Shown one piece after another: positions 25,496 through 34,136 of a stretch of DNA of 64,000 nucleotides. Source of the DNA: an uncultured Celeribacter sp. (GTDB lineage Bacteria; Pseudomonadota; Alphaproteobacteria; Rhodobacterales; Rhodobacteraceae). The notes under the pieces are model-generated. The model ran no database searches and was not told where the DNA came from. It was given only the letters and a program-made list of their open reading frames with translations. Position 1 is the first letter of the stretch. The number at the start of each line of letters is the position of its first letter. The stretch spans positions 496,001 to 560,000 of the forward strand of contig NZ_OY781106.1 in the NCBI RefSeq assembly GCF_963676475.1. Reading direction: 5' to 3'. Position numbers and translations under genes: made by a program.

Positions 25496-27268
25496 ATGAG
25501 CGACATTGGGGGAAAATCTGACGCGGGCAGGTCTCGCACCATGGGCTGGACCGGGCGTCTGGCTCTGGTCGGTTTTGTCATGGCCGCGATTGGCGTGGTC
25601 TGGGTGTCGAACCTACTGCTGACCGAGCGCTACACCACCGTAACCCGCAACCGCGCCGAGGTGCGTCAGGCGCTTTACGCCGGCAACCTGATGAGCGAAT
25701 TGCAGCGAAACTCCATCGTGCCGACGCTTTTGTCACGCGACCCGGTGCTTGTCGGGGCTCTGACCTCGAACGATTTTCGACAGACCTCGCAACACCTGAT
25801 CACCTATGTCGATGAAATCGGCGCCGCGGGGATCACGCTTTTGGACGAAACGGGGCGGGTTGTGGCGGCCACGGATCGCGCGCTTTTGGGCACCAACAAC
25901 CGCCAAAGCCCGAATTTCGTTGATGCTTTGCGCTCCAACGACACGATTTTCAAGGCGCTGCAACTGGACAATGGCGCCTATGAATTCAGCTATTCACGCC
26001 GGATCGACGTCAACGGTTCGCTCGCGGGTGTGATCGTCGTCAAGGTCGATCTCGCCAGGTTCGAGAAAAGCTGGGCGGGGATTTCGGATGCGGTGATCGT
26101 GGTCAATTCCGAGGGCAATATCATCCTCTCGACCGAACCGCGCTGGCGCTCGAAATCCGAAGGCGAGGCTTTGGCCACCCGCGATGCGCCCACCGCCATC
26201 GAGCGCGCGTTTCAACTGACGACGGATTGGTCGCCGGACCCCAATGAGACCTATCTGGGCGGCGAGGCGGTGATGCGTCTGGAAAGCCGCATTCCGTTTC
26301 GCGGTTGGCGGATGACGTCGTTTACCACCTACGCCTCGGTGCGCGAGCGGGTGAACGGGTTTCTGGCGCTTGAGATCATGGGCTTTGCCATTCTTCTCTC
26401 CGGCGCCTTCTACATGACCTCGCGCCGCGCCGTGTCGCGGGCGGGTCTCTTTCAACGCGAAAGCGCCGAGTTGCGCCAGTTGAACGCCGCCCTGCAACGC
26501 GAGATCGCCGAGCGCAAACGGGCGGAGAAAAGTCTTGAGGTCGCGGAACAGACCTTGGCACAATCGTCGAAACTGGCCGTGCTGGGCGAGATGTCGGCGG
26601 CGGTCAGCCACGAGTTGAACCAGCCTCTGGCCGCGATGAAAACCTATCTCGCAGGCGCGCGGCTGTTGATCAAACGCAAGCGTTCCGAGGAGGCTTTGGC
26701 CTCTTTCGGGCGCATCGACGATCTGATCGAACGCATGGGCGCGATCACCAAACAGTTGAAATCCTACGCCCGCAAAGGCTCGGATCAATTGCAGGAGATC
26801 GACCTGCGCGATTGCGTGTCTTCGGCCTTGTCGATGATGGAGCCGCAATTCCGTCAGGGCGCCGTCGAGATCGTCAAAAGCCTGCCGCCCGAACCCGTCA
26901 TGGTCGATGGCGACCGGGTGCGGTTGGAGCAGGTCTTGGTGAACCTGTTGCGCAACGCTTTTGACGCCAGCAAATCGTCTGATGAGCCGCAGATCGAGAT
27001 CATGGTCACCGGCGGCGTCTTGGGCGGCACTCAAGCAAGTGTGACCGTGCGTGACAATGGTACGGGGATCGAAAACCTCGACGATCTGTTCGAGCCTTTC
27101 TACACCACCAAGGCGCCGGGCGACGGGGTGGGGCTTGGCCTTGCGATCTCGTCGGGGATCGTGGCCGAACTGGGCGGGCGTCTGATGGCGCGCAACCGGC
27201 CGACGGGGGGCGCGGCCTTTGAAATGGTGCTGCCGCTGTCTCGCGAGGCGCAGCATGCGGCGGAATAA
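25496..27268 (+). CDS. dctB: DctB-type sensor histidine kinase
   Basis: Membrane sensor that phosphorylates the following regulator; DctB homologues sense C4-dicarboxylates in the periplasm. 590 residues: helix 1 about 18-41, a periplasmic double-Cache-like domain (40-285), helix 2 about 287-310, a coiled-coil linker (AALQREIAERKRAEKSLEVAEQ), then HisKA with phospho-acceptor His in AVSHELNQPLAAM (about 372), N-box NLLRNAFDAS, G1 DNGTGI and G2 GDGVGLGLAIS. Start at 25496 (MSDIGGKS); earlier starts lack support. 88 bp separate it from dctD. Confidence 0.88.
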   Translation: MSDIGGKSDAGRSRTMGWTGRLALVGFVMAAIGVVWVSNLLLTERYTTVTRNRAEVRQALYAGNLMSELQRNSIVPTLLSRDPVLVGALTSNDFRQTSQHLITYVDEIGAAGITLLDETGRVVAATDRALLGTNNRQSPNFVDALRSNDTIFKALQLDNGAYEFSYSRRIDVNGSLAGVIVVKVDLARFEKSWAGISDAVIVVNSEGNIILSTEPRWRSKSEGEALATRDAPTAIERAFQLTTDWSPDPNETYLGGEAVMRLESRIPFRGWRMTSFTTYASVRERVNGFLALEIMGFAILLSGAFYMTSRRAVSRAGLFQRESAELRQLNAALQREIAERKRAEKSLEVAEQTLAQSSKLAVLGEMSAAVSHELNQPLAAMKTYLAGARLLIKRKRSEEALASFGRIDDLIERMGAITKQLKSYARKGSDQLQEIDLRDCVSSALSMMEPQFRQGAVEIVKSLPPEPVMVDGDRVRLEQVLVNLLRNAFDASKSSDEPQIEIMVTGGVLGGTQASVTVRDNGTGIENLDDLFEPFYTTKAPGDGVGLGLAISSGIVAELGGRLMARNRPTGGAAFEMVLPLSREAQHAAE

Positions 27269-27356
27269 ACGACAGAATTTTGGGAACCAAACGGGTCTCT
27301 GAGACGTTTGGTTCATTGCCCACAAAGCTGGGCCACAAGAAAAAGGAAGAACACCC

Positions 27357-28691
27357 ATGGCGACGGCAATGAAAATCGCGATCGTCGATGACGAACAGGA
27401 CATGCGCCAATCCATCAGCCAATGGCTGGCGCTCTCTGGTTTTGACACGGAGACATTCTCCAGCGCGGAAGATGCGGTCAAATCTTTGGGCCCCGATTAT
27501 CCGGGCGTGGTCATCACCGACATCAAGATGCCCGGCATGGACGGCATGCAGTTTCTCAAAAAGCTGATGAGCACCGACAGCGGTTTGCCGGTCATCATGA
27601 TCACCGGCCATGGCGATGTGCCGATGGCGGTGGAGGCGATGCGGATCGGGGCGTTCGATTTTCTCGAAAAGCCGTTCAACCCGGACCGGATGACGGAGCT
27701 GGCAAAGAAAGCCACCAATGCGCGGCGTTTGACGCTCGACAACCGGATGCTGCGCCGCGAGCTGTCGGATGGCACCGGCATCATGAACAAGCTGATCGGG
27801 GCCAGCCCCGTGATGGAGCGGCTGCGCGAGGATATTCTCGATCTCGGTCAGGCCGACGGCCATGTGTTGATCGACGGCGAGACGGGCACAGGTAAAACGC
27901 TCGTTGCCCATGCTTTGCATGCGGTCGGCACGCGAGCCTCGAAGAAATTTATCACCTTCGCCTGTGCGGGCCGCGATGAGGCCGATCTGACGCGGCGGCT
28001 GTTCGGGCCGGACCCGGACGGGCAGATTCAACCGCTCATTGAGGAGGCGCGTGGCGGGACGCTTGTTCTCGAAGACATCGAGGCCATGCCGATGACGCTT
28101 CAGGCGCGTCTCTTGAAGTGGATCGACGAACAGGGCACGCCGCCGGAGACGCGCATCATCGCGGTGTGTAACCTTCAGGAACAAGGGCGGACCTGCGAGT
28201 CTGCGCTGCGCCCCGACCTCTATTTCCGTCTCGCCGCGATGAAAATCACCACGCCGCCGCTGCGCTCGCGGGGCGAGGATATTCTTTTGCTCTTCACCCA
28301 GCTCAGCCAGCAATTTGCCGAGGAATACGGTTGCGACGCGCCGGAGGTCTCCGCGCAGGAGGCTGCGCAATTGTTGCAGGCGCCTTGGCCGGGCAACATT
28401 CGTCAGCTGATCAATGTCGCCGAACGCTCCGTGCTGCAAAGCCGTCGTGGATCGGGGTCGATCACCTCGCTTCTCTTGTCGGAAAGCGACGCCCCGGAAC
28501 AGCAGACGATGACCACCGAAGGCAAGCCGCTCAAGGAATATGTCGAGGCCTTCGAACGCATGTTGATCGACAACACGATGCGCCGCCACAAAGGCTCGAT
28601 CGTGGCGGTGATGGATGAGCTGTGCCTGCCGCGCCGGACGCTGAATGAGAAAATGGCCAAATATGGGCTGCAACGCTCGGATTATCTCTAA
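27357..28691 (+). CDS. dctD: DctD-like response regulator with a degenerate AAA+ domain
   Basis: Partner of the preceding kinase. 444 residues: receiver domain with phospho-Asp 55 (VVITDIKMPGMDG) and the switch Lys in FLEKPFNP, AAA+ domain with Walker A GETGTGKT near 174, then a Fis-type HTH (SIVAVMDELCLPRRTLNEKM). The GAFTGA loop that contacts sigma-54 is absent: where ESELFGHExGAFTGA is expected the sequence reads LTRRLFGPDPDGQIQP. The Walker B is also altered (TLVLEDIE instead of TLFLDEIE). It therefore probably does not activate sigma-54 promoters. AAGGAAG precedes the ATG. Confidence 0.87.
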   Translation: MATAMKIAIVDDEQDMRQSISQWLALSGFDTETFSSAEDAVKSLGPDYPGVVITDIKMPGMDGMQFLKKLMSTDSGLPVIMITGHGDVPMAVEAMRIGAFDFLEKPFNPDRMTELAKKATNARRLTLDNRMLRRELSDGTGIMNKLIGASPVMERLREDILDLGQADGHVLIDGETGTGKTLVAHALHAVGTRASKKFITFACAGRDEADLTRRLFGPDPDGQIQPLIEEARGGTLVLEDIEAMPMTLQARLLKWIDEQGTPPETRIIAVCNLQEQGRTCESALRPDLYFRLAAMKITTPPLRSRGEDILLLFTQLSQQFAEEYGCDAPEVSAQEAAQLLQAPWPGNIRQLINVAERSVLQSRRGSGSITSLLLSESDAPEQQTMTTEGKPLKEYVEAFERMLIDNTMRRHKGSIVAVMDELCLPRRTLNEKMAKYGLQRSDYL

Positions 28692-28728
28692 GCCGCGCGG
28701 GTAAACATTTAACCCCATACACATCAAA

Positions 28729-28755
28729 AAAGGCGCCCCGAACGGGGGCGCCTTT
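28729..28755. terminator. Bidirectional terminator between dctD and the reductase gene
   Basis: AAAGGCGCCCC-GAACG-GGGGCGCCTTT, an 11-bp perfect stem with T3 on the plus side and T6 on the minus side, between two convergent genes. Confidence 0.9.
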
Positions 28756-28777
28756 CTCATATCTGAGCGAGGGAGCC

Positions 28778-29326
28778 TCAGATGTGGTCTGCCACCCATT
28801 TGGCATAGGCTTCGAGCCAGGACTTGAGGAAATCCTCGGTGCCTTCGGTGACGATCTTGCCGTCCTCGTCAAAGAGGTTCCACAGGTTGCCGATATAGGC
28901 CTCGGGCTGTTGCATGGCGGGCATGTTGAGGAACACCAGCGGCTGGCGCAGGTGGTGGTTGGCGCCAAAGCCCCCGAGGCCCGAGGGGCTTGCGGTCAAG
29001 ATGCCGGCGGGCTTGCCGGCCCAGGCGCTGTCGCCATAGGGACGCGAGCCCACGTCCAGCGCGTTCTTGATCGCGGCGGGCATCGAGCGGTTGTATTCCG
29101 GGGTGACGAAAAGAACGCCGTCGGCAGCTTTGATCTCATTGCGGAACCGCGCCCAGGTGGCGGGCGGCGTGTCGGTGTCGAGGTCTTCGTTATAGAACGG
29201 CAAGTCGCCGATTTCGACGAAATCGAATTCGAGGCCCTCAGGGGCGATTTGGGTCAGGGCTTTGGCGAGCTTCAGGGTCTGCGAGTCCTTACGGAGCGAG
29301 CCAACGAGAACAGCGATACGAGTCAT
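28778..29326 (-). CDS. NAD(P)H-dependent FMN reductase
   Basis: Flavodoxin-fold oxidoreductase (SsuE/ChrR-like) of 182 residues that reduces flavin, quinones or other acceptors. FMN phosphate loop VGSLRKDSQTLKLA, the substrate loop VTPEYNRSMPAAIKNALD and the late TASPSGLGGFGA are clear. Physiological acceptor unknown. Start 29326 preceded by AAAGGATG; the longer open frame upstream has no family similarity. Confidence 0.9.
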   Translation of the reverse strand: MTRIAVLVGSLRKDSQTLKLAKALTQIAPEGLEFDFVEIGDLPFYNEDLDTDTPPATWARFRNEIKAADGVLFVTPEYNRSMPAAIKNALDVGSRPYGDSAWAGKPAGILTASPSGLGGFGANHHLRQPLVFLNMPAMQQPEAYIGNLWNLFDEDGKIVTEGTEDFLKSWLEAYAKWVADHI

Positions 29327-30068
29327 GGTACATCCTTTCGGGTTGCGCAGGATTCTGCGCATTTGTGCTTGTGCTTGACGATGAATGTAGTGTTGTGAGC
29401 GCAAATAAACAGTGAAACTTATGTGCAGCGCAGAACCAATTCCCTGTCTGATTGCACATAGAAAAGCTTTGGCTGTTCGCGGGTGAAAAGATTTCGTTAA
29501 GCGGCTTCGTGCTATTTTATGCGGCGAAACGTCTTTCGGCCCGGCTTTCAAGCGCGAACTCAGGGCGAACTTGGGGCGAACTTGGGGCGAAAATGTCGTT
29601 TCCATGAATTTGCGTGTTGTCTAAAGGCACATGCATCACTACTGATATAGGAACGCAGGTCCGCACGGCGGCATCCCCGCCCGGAAACCGCGTATGAAAG
29701 ATTCGCTGTATGCGTGTGTTGGAGGCCCGGGGTCGCGAAAACGATCGACTGCAAGGCACCGCCCGCAGAACAGACCGATACCGCCGCATGGAATGACAAA
29801 ACCTCGGCACGAACCGTCCCGACACTCCTTTAAAGGATGCGCGGGATTCAAATGGGCGTAAGAGTGACAGAGATCACGCGATGCGCCGGAGAAGAAACGC
29901 GATGCAACGCGCACAGGCACGAAGAAACGCAGACACGGGGGCCCTTGGCCGCTGTTCGTTTGCGACCGCTGCCTCTGCCGACCCGCTCGCCCCAAAACAT
30001 CACCCGGAAACCTGTGACGCTTCTTTCAAGAGGGGCGCGCCCGTTTCGGGTGCCGGAAGACAAATTCA
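29327..30068. other. Long non-coding region upstream of rne (probable promoter and 5' leader)
   Basis: 742 bp without a believable gene. It must contain the divergent promoter of the flavin reductase and that of rne. In E. coli the rne mRNA has a long structured leader used for autoregulation; the length here would allow the same, but that is inference. It contains an 11-bp tandem repeat (29554-29592) and several A+T-rich stretches around 29385-29520. Confidence 0.55.
29554..29592. repeat. 11-bp tandem repeat in the rne upstream region
   Basis: Three full units and one partial: GCGAACTCAGG, GCGAACTTGGG, GCGAACTTGGG, GCGAAA. Confidence 0.85.
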
Positions 30069-33000
30069 ATGGCAAAGAAAATGCTCATCGACGCCACCCA
30101 CGCGGAGGAAACCCGCGTTGTGGTGGTCGACGGAAACAAGGTCGAGGAATTCGACTTTGAATCGGAAAACAAACGCCAGCTTGCTGGCAACATCTACCTC
30201 GCAAAAGTAACGCGCGTCGAGCCGTCCTTGCAGGCGGCCTTCGTGGATTATGGCGGCAACCGCCACGGCTTTTTGGCCTTTTCGGAAATTCACCCGGATT
30301 ACTACCAAATCCCGGTTGCGGACCGTGAGGCCTTGCTGGCCGAAGAGCTGGCTTATGCCAAAGCGCTCGAAGAGGAAGAAGACAAGCCCAAACGCTCTCG
30401 CCGCCGCCGCACGCGGTCGCGCTCGAAATCCGATGAGACCCAATCCGGTGACGTGAAAGCGGAAGGGGTCAAGAGCGAGGATGCGGTGGAGACCAAAGAG
30501 GTCGATCTGCCCGCAGAGGATGGCTCTGAGGCTGGCACCAGCGCTGTGTCCGGCCCCGTTTCTGGCCCCGTTTCTGGTATGGATGTGATCGAGCCGGAGG
30601 CCTCTGAGGCGGACGCGCTGATTGCTGACGAAAAGGTTGCAGAAGAGGCCGAAACGGAAGAGGCCCCTGTCAAAGAGGCCCCTGTCAAAGAGGCCTCTGT
30701 CGAAGAGGGCACATCGCCGGCCTTCACTGTGCAGGAAACGCCGGTCGAAGAGCCGGAAGATGAGGCGAAAGACAGCGCGGAAACGGCGGATGAGACGTCC
30801 GAAGAGGGCGCGTCTGACGAAGAAACGGCTGAAGACGACACGGGCTCGGAAGACGAAGACGACTCTGATGAGGACGACTCCGACGAGGAAGATGAGGCGG
30901 AAACCGCTTCGGAAAAAGACTCCTCCATCGAAAACGTCGCCGATGACGACACCGATGAGGAAGTGCGCCCGAAACGCAAACCGCGTCCGCGTCGCTATAA
31001 GATCCAGGAAGTCGTCAAAGTACGTCAGGTCATGCTGGTGCAGGTCGTCAAGGAAGAGCGCGGCAACAAAGGTGCGGCGCTGACCACCTACCTGTCGCTG
31101 GCCGGTCGCTATTGTGTGCTGATGCCGAACACGGCGCGTGGCGGTGGCATTTCGCGCAAGATCACCAACGCCGCAGACCGCAAGAAACTCAAAGAGATCG
31201 CAGGCGAATTGGAAGTGCCGCAGGGCGCTGGCCTGATCATCCGCACGGCGGGCGCACAGCGCACCAAGACGGAGATCAAACGCGATTACGATTATCTCAA
31301 ACGGATGTGGGAACAGATTCGCGAGTTGACCCTCCAATCTGTCGCACCGGCGAAGATTTACGAGGAAGGCGATCTGATCAAACGCTCGATCCGCGACCTT
31401 TACAACAAGGACATCGACGAGGTCTTCGTCGAGGGCGAGATGGGCTATCGCGAGGCCAAGGACTTCATGAAAATGATCATGCCGTCCCACGCCAAGAACG
31501 TGAAACATTACGCCGATCAACTGCCGCTTTTTGCCCGCTATCAGGTGGAAAGCTACCTTGCAGGCATGTTCAACCCGACCGTACAGCTCAAATCCGGCGG
31601 CTATATCGTGATCGACGTGACGGAGGCCTTGGTCGCCGTCGACGTGAACTCGGGCCGCGCCACGAAAGAGGGCTCGATCGAGGACACCGCGCTCAAGACC
31701 AACCTGGAGGCCGCCGAAGAGGTGGCGCGTCAAGCCCGTCTGCGTGACTTGGCCGGTCTGATCGTCATCGACTTCATCGACATGGAAGAGCGCCGCAACA
31801 ACACGGCGGTCGAGAAGCGTCTGAAAGATAAGCTGAAAACCGACCGTGCCCGCATTCAGGTGGGCCGTATCTCCGGTTTCGGCCTGTTGGAAATGTCACG
31901 TCAGCGTCTGCGTCCGGGCATGCTTGAGGCGACGACCCAGCCCTGTCCGCATTGTCACGGCACCGGTCTCATTCGTTCTGACGACAACATGGCGCTGTCG
32001 ATCCTGCGTCAGCTCGAAGAAGAGGGCACACGCAAACGCTCCCGCGAGGTGCTTTTGAAAGCGCCCGTGGCCATTGTGAACTATCTCATGAACATGAAGC
32101 GCGAAAAGATCGCCCAGATCGAAGCGCGTTATGGCATGGCGATCCGTGTCGAGGCCGATCCCTTCCTGATCTCGCCGGATTTCTCCATCGAGAAATTCAA
32201 AACCGCGACCCGCGTGGTGCCGGAAGTGAGCGCGACGGTAATCTCTGCCTCCGCCGATTTGATGTCGGATTACGAGGAGTCGGAGGAAGAAGAGGATCAG
32301 GTCGAAGAGGCCGTGGCCTCCGAGGAAGGCTCCGAGGACGAGCAAAAGCCGAAGAAACGCCGTCGTCGTCGTCGTCGTCGCAAATCGCGTGACGAGACCG
32401 GGGAAAATGATGAGGCCAATGAAAACGGCGAAAACGGCTCCGAACAGGGCGAAGGCTCTGAGGGCGAAGCTGACAAGGACAGCTCTGAGGACGCGTCTGA
32501 CGCTCCGAAAGAGGTCGAAAGCGCCGATACGGCCAAAGCCGAAGAGGCACCGAAAAAGCGCACCCGGACCCGTCGCAAAAAGGCCGAGCCGGTCGATGAG
32601 GCCGCCGCCGATGCCGATGCGCAACCGGCAGAAGAGGGGGCCGAAGCGCCCGGTGATGACAAGTCTGTCGAAAACAAACCTGCCGAAGAAAAGCCCAAAC
32701 GCACGCGGACCCGCCGTAAGAAAGCGGAAGAGCCTGCTGCAGATGCCGCCACTGAAGGGGCTGCGGAGGCTGTGAGCGAGACGGCTGCGGAAGAAAAGCC
32801 GAAGCCCAAGCGCAAGCGTCGCACCAAGGCCGAGATCGAAGCCGACAAAGCTGCAAAAGCTGCGGCAGAGGCAGAGAAGGCGGCCGCCGAGCAATCGGCT
32901 GTTGAGGTGACGCCTGAAACCGCTGCGCCCGAAAGTGCTGTGCCTGAAACCGTCTCTGAAGAGGTGGTTGCGGACCCCACCCCTGAGGCTGCGCCCGAGG

Positions 33001-33179
33001 TTGTGGACTCTGTTGTGGCTGAGGCCCCGGTTGAAACTGCATCCGACGCCGCGCCCGACGTGGCACCGGAGGCGGAGCCGACGCAGGAACCCGCTCAGGA
33101 CACCGTGACCGAACCCGCTAATGCGGAGGCTGAACCGGAAGCGGACAAGCCGAAGCGCCGGGGCTGGTGGAGCCGCTAA
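30069..33179 (+). CDS. rne: Ribonuclease E
   Basis: Essential endoribonuclease of mRNA decay and rRNA/tRNA processing. 1036 residues. The N-terminal S1 half (KKMLIDATHAEETRVVVVDG, LQAAFVDYGGNRHGFLAFSEI) is interrupted at about residues 108-300 by a very acidic, low-complexity insertion, after which S1 resumes (VQVVKEERGNKGAALTTYLS). Catalytic Asp residues lie in VAVDVNSGR and VIDFIDME; the Zn-link is CPHCHGTG (about 626). The C-terminal 330 residues are disordered, alternating Arg-rich stretches (KKRRRRRRRRK, KKRTRTRRKK) with acidic repeats, the degradosome scaffold type. The tail ends RRGWWSR, common in alphaproteobacteria. Confidence 0.96.
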   Translation: MAKKMLIDATHAEETRVVVVDGNKVEEFDFESENKRQLAGNIYLAKVTRVEPSLQAAFVDYGGNRHGFLAFSEIHPDYYQIPVADREALLAEELAYAKALEEEEDKPKRSRRRRTRSRSKSDETQSGDVKAEGVKSEDAVETKEVDLPAEDGSEAGTSAVSGPVSGPVSGMDVIEPEASEADALIADEKVAEEAETEEAPVKEAPVKEASVEEGTSPAFTVQETPVEEPEDEAKDSAETADETSEEGASDEETAEDDTGSEDEDDSDEDDSDEEDEAETASEKDSSIENVADDDTDEEVRPKRKPRPRRYKIQEVVKVRQVMLVQVVKEERGNKGAALTTYLSLAGRYCVLMPNTARGGGISRKITNAADRKKLKEIAGELEVPQGAGLIIRTAGAQRTKTEIKRDYDYLKRMWEQIRELTLQSVAPAKIYEEGDLIKRSIRDLYNKDIDEVFVEGEMGYREAKDFMKMIMPSHAKNVKHYADQLPLFARYQVESYLAGMFNPTVQLKSGGYIVIDVTEALVAVDVNSGRATKEGSIEDTALKTNLEAAEEVARQARLRDLAGLIVIDFIDMEERRNNTAVEKRLKDKLKTDRARIQVGRISGFGLLEMSRQRLRPGMLEATTQPCPHCHGTGLIRSDDNMALSILRQLEEEGTRKRSREVLLKAPVAIVNYLMNMKREKIAQIEARYGMAIRVEADPFLISPDFSIEKFKTATRVVPEVSATVISASADLMSDYEESEEEEDQVEEAVASEEGSEDEQKPKKRRRRRRRRKSRDETGENDEANENGENGSEQGEGSEGEADKDSSEDASDAPKEVESADTAKAEEAPKKRTRTRRKKAEPVDEAAADADAQPAEEGAEAPGDDKSVENKPAEEKPKRTRTRRKKAEEPAADAATEGAAEAVSETAAEEKPKPKRKRRTKAEIEADKAAKAAAEAEKAAAEQSAVEVTPETAAPESAVPETVSEEVVADPTPEAAPEVVDSVVAEAPVETASDAAPDVAPEAEPTQEPAQDTVTEPANAEAEPEADKPKRRGWWSR

Positions 33180-33203
33180 GGCGCATGGTCTAAAGATTTT
33201 GAG

Positions 33204-33230
33204 ACGGTCGGGGACCTCCCCGGCCGTTTT
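33204..33230 (+). terminator. Terminator after rne
   Basis: ACGGTCGGGG-ACCT-CCCCGGCCGTTTT hairpin, 24 bp after the rne stop, one mismatch in the stem. Confidence 0.8.
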
Positions 33231-33323
33231 CATCTGCGCCACAGCGACCGTCCAACGAGAATGTGAGCCGCTGCGACAGTCACGACGCTGGTCAGAGCGG
33301 CTCTCCTGTGGCATGAGCAATCC

Positions 33324-34076
33324 ATGTTCGGAATTGATCTTTTTGACGCCACGCTTCTGCCCTCCATGCTCGTCGCCCTTGCGGCGGGGATGGTGTCGTT
33401 TCTCAGCCCCTGCGTCCTGCCCATCGTGCCGCCCTATCTGGCCTATATGTCCGGGATTTCCATGGGGGAACTGACGGGGGGCGGCAAGGCCTCGCGCAAG
33501 GCGATCCTGCCCGCGCTGATGTTCGTTCTGGGGCTGTCGACAGTCTTTCTGTTCATGGGCTTCACGGCCTCGGCGTTTGGAATGTTTTTCCTGAAAAATC
33601 AGGTGCTTTTCGCGCGAATTTCCGGCGTGGTGATCATCATTCTGGGCCTGCATTTCCTGTCGGTCTTCCGCATTCCGATCCTTGACCGCGAAGCGCGTTT
33701 GGACGCGGGCGACAAGGGTGGCACGGCTTTGGGCGCTTACGTCCTTGGCCTCGCTTTCGCTTTCGGTTGGACCCCCTGCATCGGGCCGCAACTGGGCGCG
33801 ATCCTGTCGATGGCGGCCTCTGAGGGCTCCGTGTCGCGTGGGACCACGCTTTTGGCGACCTATGCCATTGGCCTTGGCCTGCCGTTCCTTTTATCCGCGA
33901 TTTTCATCACCCGCGCCGTCGGCCTGATGAACCGCCTCAAACGCCACATGGGCCTCATCGAGAAAATCATGGGCGGGCTTTTGTTGTTCGTGGGCCTTTT
34001 GATGGTCACCGGCGCCTTCTCACGCCTGTCGTACTGGCTTTTGGAAACTTTCCCTGCTCTGAGCCAACTCGGTTAA
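33324..34076 (+). CDS. ccdA: Cytochrome c biogenesis protein CcdA
   Basis: Inner-membrane thiol-disulfide transporter that passes reducing power from cytoplasmic thioredoxin to periplasmic partners for haem attachment to apocytochrome c. 250 residues and six helices; the redox Cys are in FLSPCVLPIVPPYL and FGWTPCIGPQLGAIL. It is the short DsbD-beta-like form. No strong RBS is visible before ATG 33324. Located directly after rne as in related genomes. Confidence 0.94.
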   Translation: MFGIDLFDATLLPSMLVALAAGMVSFLSPCVLPIVPPYLAYMSGISMGELTGGGKASRKAILPALMFVLGLSTVFLFMGFTASAFGMFFLKNQVLFARISGVVIIILGLHFLSVFRIPILDREARLDAGDKGGTALGAYVLGLAFAFGWTPCIGPQLGAILSMAASEGSVSRGTTLLATYAIGLGLPFLLSAIFITRAVGLMNRLKRHMGLIEKIMGGLLLFVGLLMVTGAFSRLSYWLLETFPALSQLG

Positions 34077-34136
34077 AAGGGCTTAATTTCGCCCGAAACC
34101 CGCGTTAGTCTACCGAAAACGTTGAAGGTTTTCGGT

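Noticed and set aside
29554..29592. Repeats before rne as a CRISPR array
   Set aside because: Units are 11 bp and contiguous with no spacers; no cas genes.
30661..30705. Repeated AGGCCCCTGTCAAAG units as a mobile or regulatory repeat
   Set aside because: They lie in the rne coding frame and simply encode the EEAPVK repeats.
30066..31733. Long open frame antisense to rne
   Set aside because: Mirror of the acidic rne codons; composition is Phe/Arg-repetitive.
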